Notes: generated by a model not told the origin, from the sequence alone. DNA of 64,000 nt from Salvator merianae (GCA_003586115.2 QVOM02000034.1:145390650-145454649); one strand, 5' to 3'. Positions 1 through 11,689 are shown, counted from the stretch's first letter. Program-made: numbers and translations.

Positions 1-275
1 CCCCCTTATTTTTTGTGATAAACTCAGAGGTGAAATGGGGCAAGGAATCAAAAGGGACAGCTAAAATCCTTGGTCAGGGAATCCAGAATCATTTATCAGG
101 TTGAAGATTTCAATGGTTTTCATCTGTCCCCTTTGACAGATGCATAGGGAATAGAGAAATGACCAGGCAAAGGTGGAGACTCTTTTCCTCTCAGCTCATC
201 TACGATCAGGCTTAGAATGAGAAGCAAATAACATCTGGAGTAACTGTTGGAAGAAGTTACCTGACATGACCTGAC
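1..275 (+). other. Sequence upstream of CR1 ORF1, unresolved
   Basis: In intact CR1 elements the esterase domain starts with a GDS motif about 20 residues before the CCLPGA block. No clear GDS lies at that distance in the ORF1 frame here. The frame is closed by a TGA at 267-269, just before the ORF1 Met. The 10-bp unit CTGACATGAC occurs twice in tandem at 261-280. A Gly-Asp-Ser triplet can be read at 175-183, but in another frame and at the wrong spacing. This stretch is either decayed ORF1 or host DNA. Confidence 0.4.
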
Positions 276-719
276 ATGACCTCACGAGAAGTGTGCTGCC
301 TTCCCGGTGCACGAATCAAAGATGTAACCAAGAGACTGCCAAGACTCTTCAGTCCTAATGAGTTTTACCCGTTCCTACTAATACATGTAGGAACAAATGA
401 CACTGCAGGAAGGAACTTTGAAGCTATCTGCAGAGACTTTGAAGACCTGGGCAGGAAAGTGAAGGAACTGGGAGCGCAAGTTGTCTTCTCTTCTATCCTA
501 CCAGTGAATGGCCGTGGAACAGGAAGATGGAGAAGGATTCTACAGGTAAACAACTGGCTACGTCGATGGTGCTACCAGCAAGGATTTGGATTTCTAGACC
601 ATGGACTTAACTACTTATATGATGGACTCCTTGCAAGAGATGGGCTCCATCTTACAAAGACAGGAAAGCACATATTTGGCAGGAGACTGGCTGCGCTCAT
701 CAGGAGAGCTTTAAACTAG
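276..719 (+). pseudogene. CR1 ORF1, SGNH/GDSL esterase-like domain, N-terminally truncated
   Basis: A 147-residue open frame corresponding to the C-terminal esterase-like half of CR1/L3 ORF1. Recognisable blocks are EVCCLPGA near residue 6, HVGTNDTA near residue 38 (the GxND block of SGNH hydrolases), QVVFSSILPV near residue 69 and RDGLHLTKTGK near residue 121, the D-x-x-H block carrying the catalytic Asp and His. It ends in RRALN, the usual CR1 ORF1 terminus. The N-terminal GDS block with the nucleophilic serine is missing or shifted, because a stop lies just upstream of the Met. The role in the element is thought to be RNP or membrane association; that is family knowledge, not visible here. 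ORF2 follows in another frame. Confidence 0.85.
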
Positions 720-724
720 GGTGA

Positions 725-3640
725 AAGGGGAAGGGAAGTAAAAGTCCAGAGAAAGATAAGCAGCTAATAAATACAGATAAGGAACTTGCTACCAGAAATG
801 AAAGGAAAGAACAAAGACAAACAATTTGGAAGGAAACTAAAGGAGTCAAGCTTGAAAGAGATATTTGTCGCAAACTAAAATGTTTCTATACCAATGCGCA
901 AAGCATGGGAAACAAACAAGGAGAACTGGAAATCCTAGCACAGGAAAATAAATATGATATCATAGGCATAACTGAAACTTGGTGGGATAATACGCATGAT
1001 TGGAACACAGAGCTCGAAGGCTACAACTTATTTTAAAAAAACAGGCTTAATAAAAGGGAAGGAGGTGTTGCATTGTATGTAAGGAAAATATATACCACCA
1101 CAGAGATTAATCTTTCAGATAATGGAAGCCCTGTAGAAACCGTTTGGGTGAAAATACAAGGAGAGAGCAACACAAAGGATACTGTGGTAGGAGTTTATTA
1201 TAGACCCCCTGGACAAACAGAATATATGGATGAACTATTTATATATCAGATGGCCAAGCTCTCGGGGAAACACGACCTAGTCATTATGGGAGATTTTAAC
1301 TATCCAGACATTTGTTGGGAATCTCTCTCTGGCAAAAGTCATGAGGCCAATAAATTCTTATCCTCTCTGGCAGATAACTTCATTTTCCAAAGGATTGAGG
1401 AAAAAACAAGGGGGTCTGCTATCTTGGACCTAATCCTTACCAACAGGGAGGAAATGGTTGAGGAAGTAAGGGTGACTGGGACCCTGGGTGGCAGTGACCA
1501 TGCTATCATTGAGTTTTGGATAACAAAAGGAGGAAGATCTGAGAGGACTCGGACTTCAAGGTTAGATTTCAGAGGAGCAGATTTTGATGGACTCAGAAGG
1601 AGGGTAGGAAGGATCCATTGGCTGGATGTCTTAAAGGACAGAAATGTCCAGGAAGGATGGGAAATTTTGAGAAAGGAGATTCTAGAGGCACAATCTTTAA
1701 CAATTCCTAAAAGAAAAAAGAATGGCAAGCATCTAAAGAGACCAGGGTGGATGAACCCTGAACTTAATAACTTGCTAAAAAGAAAAAGAGAAATGTTTAA
1801 AAAATGGAAAGAGGGGGACATATCAAAAGAAGAATATAATGCAATCTGCAGGAACTGCAGGATAAGTGTCAGAAAGGCTAAAGCTAAAAATGAATTGAGG
1901 ATTGCAAGAGAGGCCAAAAACAATAAAAAAGGCTTTTGGGGGTATGTCAGAAGCAAAAGAAAAGTCAAAGAAGCTATAGGACCTTTACAAAATGAGAAGG
2001 GTGATTTGGTCAAAAACGATATTCAGAAGGCAGAACTTCTGAACTCCTATTTTGCATCTGTTTTCTCTCAGAAAGGAAAGGAAACATCAGTTGGCCTTCA
2101 CTGTGCTGTTGAGGGAATAAGAGAATCAAGGTTCTGTATGGACAAGGAGAAGGTGAGGGAACACTTAGCAAACTTAAATGTATTCAAGTCTCCAGGCCCA
2201 GATGAATTACATCCTAGGGTGCTGAAGGAATTAGCTGATATAATTGCTGAGCCACTCTCTGTGATATTTGAGAACTCGTGGATAACAGGAGAAGTCCCAG
2301 AAGATTGGAGAAGGGGAAATGTTGTACCTATCTTTAAAAAAGGAAAGAAGGCTGACCCAGGCAACTACAGGCCTGTGAGCCTGACTTCAATACCAGGCAA
2401 GATATTTGAACAAATCATTAAACAGCACGTATGGGAGCACTTGGATGGGAATGCAGTAATTAACCAAAGCCAACATGGATTTGTAACAAACAAGTCATGC
2501 CAGACTAATCTTATTTCCTTTTATGACAAAATTACTGGATGGATCGATCAAGGAAAGGCTGTGGACATAGTATATCTTGACTTTAGCAAAGCATTTGACA
2601 AGGCGTCTCATACTATACTTATTGAAAAAATGATCAAATATGGGATTGACAGGACAACGGTTAGGTGGATTCATAACTGGCTTAGTGATCGTACTCAAAG
2701 AGTGGTCATAAATGGCTTCACATCCGATTGGAAGACTGTCTCGAGTGGGGTACCGCAAGGCTCTGTCTCGGGCCCATTGCTGTTCAACATTTTTATAAAT
2801 GATCTGGATGAAGGTGTCAAGGGGACGCTGATCAAATTTGCAGATGACACAAAGCTAGGAGGAGTTGCTAACACTAGGGAGGAGAAGGACAGGATTCAAA
2901 AGGATTTGGCCAAGCTTGAACAGTGGGCTGAAACTAACAGAATGACATTTAACAGGGAGAAATGCAAAGTTTTACATCTGGGTAAGAAAAATGACAATAT
3001 CCAATACAGAATGGGGGGAATCTCACTGAGCAGCAGCACATGTGAAAAGGATCTGGGTGTTCTAGTAGATCATAGATTAAACATGAGTCAACAGTGTGAT
3101 GCAGCTGCAAAAAAGGCAAATACCATACTGGGCTGTATCAAGAAGAGTATAGAGTCTAGATCACAAGAAGTAATTGTCCCACTTTACTCTTCCTTGGTCA
3201 GACCTCATCTGGAGTATTGTGTCCAGTTCTGGGCACCCCAGTTAAAAAAAGACATTGACAAACTGGAACAAGTTCAGAGAAGGGCGACCAAAATGGTGAG
3301 TGGTCTGCAAACCATGTCCTACGAGGAACGGTTAAAGGACCTAGGAATGTTTAGCCTGCAGAAGAGAAGACTGAGAGGAGACATGATAGCTGTTTTCAAG
3401 TATCTGAAGGGCTGTCACAGTGTAGAAGGATTGGCCCTATTCTCAGTTGCACAAGAAGGAAGGACTAGAAACAATGGGATGAAACTTCAAGGGAGTAGAT
3501 ACAGGCTAGGTATTAGGAAAAACTTCCTGACTGTAAGGGCAATCAGTCATTGGAACAGGTTGCCACAGGAGGTGGTGGGCTCTCCTTCGCTGGAGGTCTT
3601 CAAGGAGAGGCTGGACAGTTATCTGTCTGGGATGCTTTAG
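725..3640 (+). pseudogene. CR1 ORF2: AP-like endonuclease plus reverse transcriptase, one in-frame stop
   Basis: The frame is open from 725 to a TAA at 3638-3640 except for a single TAA at 1034-1036, after the sequence EGYNLF. An 855-residue open frame starts at 1073 after that stop. Endonuclease blocks: TNAQSMGN (from 890), ITETWWD (968-988, catalytic Glu), GDFNYPD (residues 73-79 of the 855), LDLILTN and SDHAII (141-146, catalytic Asp-His). Reverse transcriptase blocks: SPGPDELHPR, GNYRPVSLTSI, NQSQHGF, YLDFSKAFD, SSGVPQGSV (about 557) and the catalytic FADDTKLGG (about 589). The C-terminus has RPHLEYCVQFW and ISHWNRLPQEV, typical of CR1. ORF2 would nick the target and prime reverse transcription. 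The ORF2 start codon is not certain. As it stands the stop would separate the N-terminal endonuclease region from the rest. Confidence 0.93.
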
Positions 3641-3724
3641 TGAATCCTGCATTGAGCAGGGGGTTGGACTCGATGACCCTAGAGGTCCCTTCCAACTCTA
3701 TGATTCTATGATTCTATGATTCTA
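3641..3724 (+). repeat. CR1 3' UTR and ATTCTATG tail
   Basis: The short 3' UTR contains the CR1 signature GGTTGGACTCGATGACC followed by GGTCCCTTCCAACTCTATG, then the tandem ATTCTATG octamer ending at 3724. The ORF2 enzyme is thought to recognise this end when priming reverse transcription. The same signature appears in reverse at 27228-27343. Confidence 0.95.
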
Positions 3725-4221
3725 AGTGGGAAGAGGCCAGGACCCATAGGCATCCTCCCCTCCTGCTGATTGGAGCCCAAGCGGAACAGACATCTCTCAT
3801 GAGAAGTGGCTGAGAAGTAGGTACAGGGAGTGGGCAAAGCCAAACAGAAACGCAAAATGAATAATAATAAAAAGAATGACCCTAAAGGGTTGGACTTGGT
3901 GGGAGGCGAGATCAGCTCTCAAGTCAGAGAGCCAACAGGGGAGGGTTTAAGGTGACACAGGAAACAGGATCCACCCTGTTCTCATTTGATCCACTTGCTC
4001 CAAGACCGCCTAAGCTGTCAGTTCTCTGTTGTCAGGAGTTCCATTGGCTTTCTCCATTTTAAGCTGAGAACTCACTTTTCGCTTGTACTTAAGCAGGCAG
4101 GCAAGCAAGCATGGTTCCAATCCAAACACCCTTTGCAGGAAGAGAAGCATAGATGTGACTGTTGTTGAGATGTCTTGAGGGTTCCTCATGAGCTTCTTAA
4201 AAGGAGGTCTGGAGCCCTACA
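3725..4221. other. No recognised feature
   Basis: Unique-looking sequence after the CR1 tail. Open frames here are short, and no splice-bounded exon or repeat family was recognised. Confidence 0.5.
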
Positions 4222-4253
4222 GTCCTTCCTTCCCTCCTTCCTTCCTTCCTTCC
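4222..4253. repeat. (TTCC)n microsatellite
   Basis: Imperfect TTCC tetranucleotide run with one CTCC interruption. Confidence 0.85.
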
Positions 4254-5869
4254 CCTCACTGAGCTATACATTCAAAGGGCACATCACAATGTCCAAGGCA
4301 TTCATGCCAGCACATCTTCTGCCCAACCTAACAATATTCGTAACTGTATACTTGGGAAAATCTCAGTTCTAACAAAAAAGAGGGAAAGAGACAGATTGTG
4401 ACACGGGGAAAGGAGGAAGTAGGGGTTAATGCCATTGCCCCTCTAGAATCTTCACAATGTCAGGCATTGGCTGAAGAGAGAAAGGGAAACCATCCCTCTG
4501 CATATCCAGGAAAGTATGGGTATCACCTTCAATAGTCCTCTTGCCTGATCCCACCCTGAAAACCAGACTAAGGAGCAGAAATGATTTCAGTGATGGGATG
4601 ACCCAAATACCATCTAGATCAGACTGGGGTGAGATAGCTTAACTAAAAATCAGAAGGCCAGTTTGGGGTATAGTCTGTCGGAAGTGTAGTTTGGGAAAAC
4701 TAAAAGAAGGCTTCCAATTGGCGATTCATCCCTCCACTACTAATCTCCTATGGAACTGTTTGGTATCACATTTCTGCTGCAAATTGTGTCTCAGATGAAA
4801 ATGGGAAACACAATGGAGTTCTGTTCATCTAGCCCTGGCTGGATATGCTATATCATATATGTGGTTTAACTTTTGTAATGATCTTTAGATTTTTTTTATA
4901 GCAGATATTTTGAAAATCTGTTAGATAAACTGATTGGAATCCTTTTCAAAAGGGACAGCAGAAGGGCATGGCCCTCCTCTTTCCCATCCTTTTTTTTATG
5001 CATTTTCTTTTGTTTCAGTGTTAGAAACGTCAAATAGATACCATGTCATGGCATCCTGTGACTGGGAACACTAATTTTGTGAAGACTGTTTCTACAATCC
5101 ACTGAATGGAGCCATTCTGAATTAGTTTGTCTAATACCGAAGACATTTCACTGGCATTCTATTGAATGTAATGGGCTTGTTGAACTGTTTGCATTATTAT
5201 AGTTTCTGCTTGCAGGCATTGTTAAGGTTAAAACAAGAAAGGCAATGTGCAATCGGGCAAACAGGAGTAGCAGCAGTGGATGGACAGGTTGGTGGCCAGA
5301 AGTAACAAAAATGTCAGGTGGCATATTGATCTGCCTGTCTTTCAGAGTTAGGCAGCTGCATGTGGTTGGCAAAAAAAGAAACTGGACTGAGCTATACAGT
5401 TCACAAAGGGGCTGGTGACATCAGAAAAAGTTTATTTTCCTTTTTCACAATGTCTGTTTATAACTATGTGCCAAAGACACTGACAAGAGGGTCATGGTGC
5501 TTTGAATGAATCTGTAATGGGAATGAATTTCAAATGCAAAAGTAGCTTTCCTGTTTGCATCAGGCTATTTGACTTCCTCATGGTTTCACCACAGTGCATG
5601 TGTGTGCATGTGTAGCCTCCCCCTCACATAGACACAGGCAGAATCAAAAGCCTTTATCCTTCAATGACTTCTATAACCAACTTACATAAATCATGTATAA
5701 TAAAAGTTCACACTACCAAGCCTTCCTGCTGTAAACAGTGTGATAAATGAGGTTTCTTTTGGACTAAATATTTAATATGGAATGAAATGGTCAATTTCTC
5801 TAGAACCAGTTTCTCAATGTATCTTTAATATCTCTGAAATGTGGTGAATGATCAAAACAAAATGAAAGG
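4254..5869. other. AT-rich, no recognised feature
   Basis: Only short open frames on both strands. No family motif, splice-bounded frame or inverted-repeat element was recognised. Confidence 0.5.
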
Positions 5870-6230
5870 GTTCAAGAATTTTGGGAAAATAAATAAATAA
5901 AATTTGGAGTAGTGATATCATTTGGACCAAAGAGATATATCTTTTATATAGATTTAAGGAACAAGGCATTAGGAAGGAGGATAATTATATAATTAAGCAA
6001 TTGATTATGGCTGCACAGGCAGTTATAGCAAGTGGATGGAAAGACTCATCGGAAAGAAAATTGGATAAATGGTATCACTATACAGCAGATCAATTGGAAT
6101 TTGAACTTATCAGGGAAAGAAGAGCAATCTAGAATGGACAAATGCTGAGAAACATGACAGTGAAGTGTTGGGAGAAGATTATGAAATATAGGATATAAAA
6201 GAAAGGGAACAAAGAATGAATGGATGCCAC
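5870..6230 (+). pseudogene. L1-type LINE ORF2 C-terminal remnant
   Basis: Reading the plus strand gives WSSDIIWTKEIYLLYRFK, then AAQAVIASGWKDSSERKLDKW and WYHYTADQLEFELIRER, followed by a stop. This resembles the C-terminal tail of vertebrate L1 ORF2, where an Ala-rich helix, a GWK or NWK motif and a Trp-containing helix follow the reverse transcriptase. Frames are broken and the reverse transcriptase itself is absent. The downstream AT-rich sequence to about 6690 may be its 3' UTR. A second L1 piece of the same region lies on the minus strand at 59440-59900. Confidence 0.6.
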
Positions 6231-6697
6231 AGAAGTGATCTTCCAAATGATTGAAAAAGGGTACTGGATATCCAGTTAACTGGTTCATTGCCCAAGGTGA
6301 TGGGGTGGGAATGGATAGTATAGAAGTTAGAAGAGACTGAACAGATATAAAGTATTGCATTGTGGGTTTCATAGTTAAAAGTTTAATGAAAAGTTCTGCT
6401 TTTTTCATCCATTATGTTAGAATGGAATATTGATTATAAATGGAATAAAAGTCAATCAAAAGAAAATGAAAGCAATGTGCTATAGAAAGCTAAGGGTGCC
6501 TTCCAAAGCAAAGAAAAAATGGATTATTATTGACTCATGGCTTCAGATTGCTTGTTTATCCAGGGAGGTGCTACATAAAACTCTTAAGCAACCTATTTGC
6601 ATTAAAAAGAACAAGAACAAGAAACAGAAAAAAAAACTGGACTTTTAATATAGAATTCCATATTAATATTGTTGTTCCCTCAGTTTTTAATCCATCA

Positions 6698-6705
6698 CTT
6701 TGTAG
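6698..6705. repeat. 8-bp target-site duplication, left copy
   Basis: CTTTGTAG directly before the TAGGGATGTGCAC terminus; the identical 8-mer follows the right terminus at 7706-7713. Confidence 0.93.
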
Positions 6706-7705
6706 TAGGGATGTGCACGAAGGCACTTTTCCCTTTTCGCTTCGCAGGACTGCGAAGCTCCTAGGCTTCGTTTTCGTGCGAAAAAATACGCACAAAAATG
6801 AAGCCCTTCGTTTTCGCGGCGAAAATCTTCGCCGCGAACGGAAGCAGATAAATCAAGGCGAAGGGAAGACCTTTGCCTTAATTTCTCTGCTTCGGATGGC
6901 ACTCGCCTCTCTCTCATTCCCCCCCCCAGTCTGTCAGTGTAATGACAGACTGGGGGGGGGATGAGAGAGAGGCGAGCGCCATCGGAAGCAGAGAAATCAA
7001 GGCAAAAAGGTCTTCCGTTCGCCTTGATTTATCTGCTTCCGATGGCGCAGCGCGCTCTCTCACTCCCGCCGCAGTCTGTCAGTCTGATGACAGACTTGGG
7101 GGGGGGGATGAGAGAGAGGCGAGCGCCATCTGAAGCAGAGAAATCAAGGCAAAAAGGTCTTCCGTTCGCCTTGATTTATCTGCTTCCGATGGCGCAGCGC
7201 GCTCTCTCACTCCCGCCGCAGTCTGTCAGTCTGATGACAGACTGGGGGGGGGGGATGAGAGAGAGGCGAGCGCCATCGGAAGCAGAAAAATCAAGGCAAA
7301 GGTCTTCCGTTCGCCTTGCTCCGTTTCCGATGGCTGCTGGCTGCCTCATTCACCCTAGGCTGTCAGCGCTCGCGCTGACAGCCTAGGGGGGTGAGTCAGT
7401 GAGGGGAAGAGAAGGAAAATCAACGGGAAGGGAATCCCTCCCTTCCGTTGAATTTTCTGCACTTCCACTCGCTGCTGGCTGGCTGATTCACCCTAGGCTG
7501 TCAGCGCCAGCGCTGACAGCCTAGAGAGGTGAGACTTTGGCAAATTGCGAAGGTCCCAAAATACTTCGAAAAATTGAGGGACCTTCGCAATTCGCATTCG
7601 TGATTTCTGGTGCCCTTCGCATTCGATGCGAAGGGCACGAAATCACGAAATTCGATCGAAATTCGATCGAAAATCGAATGCCATGAAGCTTCGTGCACAC
7701 CCCTA
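6706..7705. mobile_element. Non-autonomous hAT-type DNA transposon, 1000 bp, palindromic core
   Basis: Terminal inverted repeats TAGGGATGTGCACGAAG (left) and the complement of a right end reading TAGGGGTGTGCACGAAG differ at one of 17 bases. They are flanked by perfect 8-bp duplications CTTTGTAG, the hallmark of hAT transposition. No transposase frame is present. The interior is a chain of hairpins: the stem GTCTGTCA/TGACAGAC recurs at 6929, 7074 and 7221 within a tandem unit starting at 6961, 7108 and 7255 (147-bp period). Perfect palindromes with 2-base loops lie at 7354-7387 and about 7493-7526, and a GCCCTTCGCAT stem at about 7612-7636. The element is rich in CpG. The identical target duplications suggest a recent insertion. 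Confidence 0.9.
6961..7310. repeat. 147-bp tandem repeat inside the hAT element
   Basis: Units begin ATGAGAGAGAGGCGAGC at 6961, 7108 and 7255, two full and one partial. Each carries a stem pairing AAATCAAGGC with GCCTTGATTT and a GTCTGTCA/TGACAGAC hairpin. Sequence before 6937 is an inverted version of the same unit, so the block is both tandem and palindromic. Confidence 0.88.
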
Positions 7706-7713
7706 CTTTGTAG

Positions 7714-9494
7714 TGCAAGGACATTGTTCTTAGCCAGGTAGCAAAAAGCCACTATTAATATGTAATCTCTCCATCACTGTGAGGTCTTGCAGGATCCAAA
7801 ACTGCAGTCTCTCCAGCTGACTGAATGCAATCCTGTGCATATTTAGGTTATAGAATTAATCTGAAGTCAGACAAAAACAGTACAGTCTTATCCAGTAATC
7901 TTTTAGTTGAGTTATGACAATGAAGGACTTCAGCCTGAAGGCTCATCTGATAGTTATGCATTCTTGATACTTGTGATCACAAGCCAAGTAGAATCCTGTC
8001 ACAGCTTGGACCAACTGGCATGTTCAGTTATTTAATTTATAAAACCATCCTTCACAACTTGATCCAGGATGTGCTACTCATACCACCAATGCAATAAAAA
8101 TAATTGTAAGCTACAAGTTATTGCATAAATTCACCTTATATAATAAATCTTTAGTAAATGCTTTCTTTTTACTTGTGTTTTTGGAGTATGTTTTTTATTA
8201 TTACTATTATTCTTCCTTTTAATTTTTACTGTTATACTTATCTAGTACACTGTCCTGGGACATTGGAGTGAACATGCCAATGTGTATCCTTATACCTCCC
8301 CTGTACCTTTCCTAGCACACTGAGAAGCAGAGCGCCACCTCCTTTCCTCTTCTTTCTTTCAGCTCTGCAACCTCTGATTGCAACCTTGGTGAATGTTGAA
8401 GGGCACACATGTGACCCTGTTTCTCCTTTTTCCACCAACATCCAAGGTTACATGTCTATTGCTAGATGTGCATCAAGTTCTCCCCGCACTCTTCTGAACT
8501 CCAGCACATAACTGTTGCAGTTGTTCTATGGGTTTCACACTGCAAGTACCAGAAGTCAAGCTCCAACCAGGACTTGTTTACCTTTGCATAAAATGGCATC
8601 AGACAAATTCATGGACAAGAAGGTTACTGTTTCCGTTTCTGTTACTATTACTATTTTTTAAAACAATTTCTAAAAATTGTTATAATGGCAAGAATAAAAA
8701 TACTTAAATGGCATGAACAATTAAAAACACAATAAAATTGGGTTAGGGGAAAACAACAACAACATTCATATAGAGAATACCTAGATGAAGAGATATGTCC
8801 TGTTAGGCATTTAAAGTCAGCTATGGTGGCTATCTGCTTACTCTGGTATCAGCAGAAAAATGTATCTGAATACTACCCGCTGCAGAACCCAAGTGAGAGA
8901 GTGCTTTTATGCTTATGTCTGCCTATGTACCGGATGAACAATATGCAAATATTTGTTGGACTAGATAAGCTTTTAGTATGATACAACTGAGCTCTTCAGC
9001 CACATCTCCAGTTTCAAATGAAGTTGCCTCAGGAAGGTACTCCCTGTTGGTGCATCTCCAATTGTACCAGCAGGAGATGCCTCACAGTGATTATGTCACC
9101 CCATTTTCCGGTGTGATCACCAGTGAAGCTGCCATGTTTGCAGAACACAGTTTCACACCCTGCATGGAGGTATTATGATTCGTTATTGGAAATCATGCCC
9201 CCATATCCTAAAATGGAGATGCAGAGGCATCTTTTTCAGTGGTGGATCAATGTGCCTCCTCTTGTCCAAAATGGAGCCTGAAACTGAACAGCCCCAAAAC
9301 TATTTTATTAGCAATACAAGAACTACTTTGAGCTTTAGATCACTTTAAGTGCACAGATGAGAATTTTCTCCTCTTTCATGTGCAGTTATTTGTGAAAATG
9401 TGCATAATGCCATCAGATGACTAATTAAAAAACCAGGCAGACTGCAAGCAGTCATTTATGACAGCCTTTCTAAATGTTGGTTTTATGTGTTAAT
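7714..9494. other. AT-rich, no recognised gene
   Basis: Short open frames only. Around 8890-8970 a weak resemblance to a CR1-like LINE 3' end was noted but is not supported well enough to call. Nothing else was recognised. Confidence 0.45.
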
Positions 9495-9501
9495 CATAGG
9501 C

Positions 9502-9800
9502 TATTTCCATGCTTACCTTTGATATTCCAGTAAAAGGTGGACCATATTGAGATGGCCTGCTCTGTGTCATCCTCCATACTAGCATTGCACAGCCAGTGTG
9601 GGGGTCCTCTGAATGCTCCAAAGACCAAGAATGAAAGTTCCTGGACTGGAACTCCAGGGGACCCCTTTTTCAGTGACACAACTAGTTGTACCATTCAAAT
9701 GAGTCCCCGTGGTCCAGGATAGCACCTCCTCACAAAAAAGGTCTACCAGTAGACTGGACCAGGACAACATTTTGGGTGTCCTAGTCTAATCTATTATTTG
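9502..9800 (+). mobile_element. Dispersed family B element (GGCCTTTCTGCACTT-type ends), diverged
   Basis: Starts with GGCTATTTCCATGCTTACC, similar to the termini at 20259, 24596 and 61251. Inside it shares blocks with the other copies, including GAATGAAAGTTCCTGG, a GGGACCCCTTTTTCAGTG segment and a GGTCTACCAGTAGACTGG segment. There is no coding capacity. The right end is not resolved. Confidence 0.55.
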
Positions 9801-11046
9801 TCTTTTGCAGTTAGAATGTAGGAGGAGGAGGTGGGACCTCCCTTAAACTACACCAGAGTGTGGAAAAGAGGCCCATAGATCCCTTCTTAGTTCACACTAC
9901 TGGTAACTGTGAAAATCATGCTACAAATGGATAGTCTTTTATACAATATTTTGACAAACTAAGCTGGGAAATGCCAGGAAAAATTTAAGTAAGTGGTATA
10001 TAAATTCTTTCAAGCATCTGCCATAATGGATTAAAGAAACAAATGAAGGTACCTTTTCTAGTTACTAATGCTTTATGAAATTAAAAGAACATATAAACCA
10101 TAAAAATAATTTTATTTTCTTATTTTATTAAAGTTCAGCAAGCAGAATGGTTTTACTAACTAGAGAAAATAAAACATACGAGCAAAGCAAAATTAAAACT
10201 ATTGTATTATATTTATATAATATAAAGCAAAATATATAAAATATAAAAATGCTAGTCACTGAATATGTTGTCTAAGACAAGCAGATAAAACTTTGGTGGT
10301 GTATGTTTTTCTTAAAAAAATATTCTCACTATAGCTTACATTTTCATTTTTTTAGTCATTTTTCTCAACAAGCTCAGTGAAGTTCAAGTTGTTTGGTTCA
10401 CATCTTTGATTCTGAGTTATTAAAATTTCATCAGAACTTGAAATTCAAGATATTTGTTACTTTGACTCTAAGTACTTATTTTTGTCTCTTAAAAATCATT
10501 GCAGAAAAAGATAGCAAAACATCTCTATAGTTACATTTTTTGAATTTCAAGAGTGAACTAAGAATTCAGTACTTTACATGTTGTAGGCTACCATAACAGC
10601 AGGGAAATATGGGTTCAGAGAACATGCAGTACATATAATGTTGCCCTTAAGGGAGGTTTTAAGTAGTATCCATAATGCATTTAACTAAAACAAGATAATT
10701 GGCTACCTTCTAGGATGTGTACCCTCTTATATAAAGGCCTTTGCATTTATGAACATCTGAACTATTTAGTTTAGAATATAGACATCTATCAGCCTTTTCT
10801 ATTTTTTAAAATCTGAAATTCTTTTAATTAAGACTCAGAGGAAAATACAGTCCCTTCTTATATGCAGTAGCCAATATTTTACCATTTGCTGTTATTTGTG
10901 CTGCAAAAAGACAGCTATGATAGGTCCTTTCCTGCTGTGTGCCTATTAGTTGAATAAGAGTGTAGCTCAACCTAGATCTAACATCCTTGAAGCTTTACTT
11001 CTAGAACTTCATAAATTAACAAATTCACTCTTAGAATTTCTTTTAG

Positions 11047-11047
<1 letters not shown>
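9801..11047. other. Strongly AT-rich, no recognised feature
   Basis: Long A/T-rich sequence with short frames only; no repeat family was recognised by eye. Confidence 0.5.
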
Positions 11048-11101
<54 letters not shown>

Positions 11102-11106
11102 TATCA
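11048..11106. repeat. (TA)n with short (AC)n, microsatellite
   Basis: About 22 TA units followed by ACACACAC. Confidence 0.95.
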
Positions 11107-11689
11107 ACTGCAAGCTTTTCAACCTAGCATTCAAGATGTAAGAGGGAAAATTGGGGTAAAGTTTGATGATACATATCAGAAGCAGATCTGTAATGGACAT
11201 GTGGGGCAAGTGTCATGATCCACCACTGAAAAGGACTCCTCCACATTTCCATTTGCAAGTGCAAAAGCATCATTTCCAACACTGAATGGAAACACCTTCA
11301 TTTGGGGCAGCAAGCCATGTCCTTCAAAAATGATGTCTCCATTGGTAATCACACCTGGAAATACCTCAAGGTGTTTTCTTCCAGTGTGAAAGGGGATATA
11401 GCAACCAATTGTGTGTTACCAGGTGTAAAACATTAACTGAGTAGCTATTATCGCAGAGGAAATTTCACGCCACTCTACATTAAATCAAGTTAGAAGCAGG
11501 ATCTTCCCTTTCCAATGATTACCTTACTTGTAAAAAAGCCAGAGTTTGATCCAGCTAAAATTAAATGTTCTCATCCCTCTATCCTTGAACAAAGTGAGAT
11601 GCTCCATTCTGGGATAGTCAACCTGACCCATGCTGCAATGGATTGCTGCTGGGCTGGGATAAGGCTGTCTGCACTGGGACAACCCCTCC
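11107..11689. other. No recognised gene
   Basis: Short frames only. Some GGTATTTCCAGTGTG-like phrases suggest decayed inverted-repeat elements, but boundaries could not be set. Confidence 0.4.

Larger units (their letters stand above)
1..3724 (+). mobile_element. CR1 LINE, near full length
   Basis: Non-LTR retrotransposon of the CR1 clade. In order it carries an esterase-like ORF1 remnant (276-719), a long ORF2 with endonuclease and reverse transcriptase (725-3640), a short 3' UTR, and a terminal run of about three ATTCTATG units ending at 3724. That 8-bp tail repeat is diagnostic of CR1. The left boundary is not resolved: 1-275 may be CR1 5' sequence or host flank. ORF2 has a single visible in-frame stop, so the copy looks relatively young compared with the other LINE pieces in the window. 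Confidence 0.93.

Noticed and set aside
175..183. Gly-Asp-Ser triplet upstream of CR1 ORF1 as the lost esterase GDS block
   Set aside because: It lies in another frame and about 110 bases upstream of the conserved block, where the family spacing is nearer 60. Probably chance.
6929..7242. CRISPR-like array
   Set aside because: The regularly spaced stems belong to long palindromic tandem units of a eukaryotic transposon; there are no short unique spacers.
6961..7386. 141-codon frame with repeated Arg/Glu-rich peptide
   Set aside because: It is only the translation of the 147-bp tandem unit of the hAT element.
11009..11209. Tyr-Ile repeat frames at several TA arrays (also 23827, 37254, 39197)
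   Set aside because: Translations of TA dinucleotide arrays.
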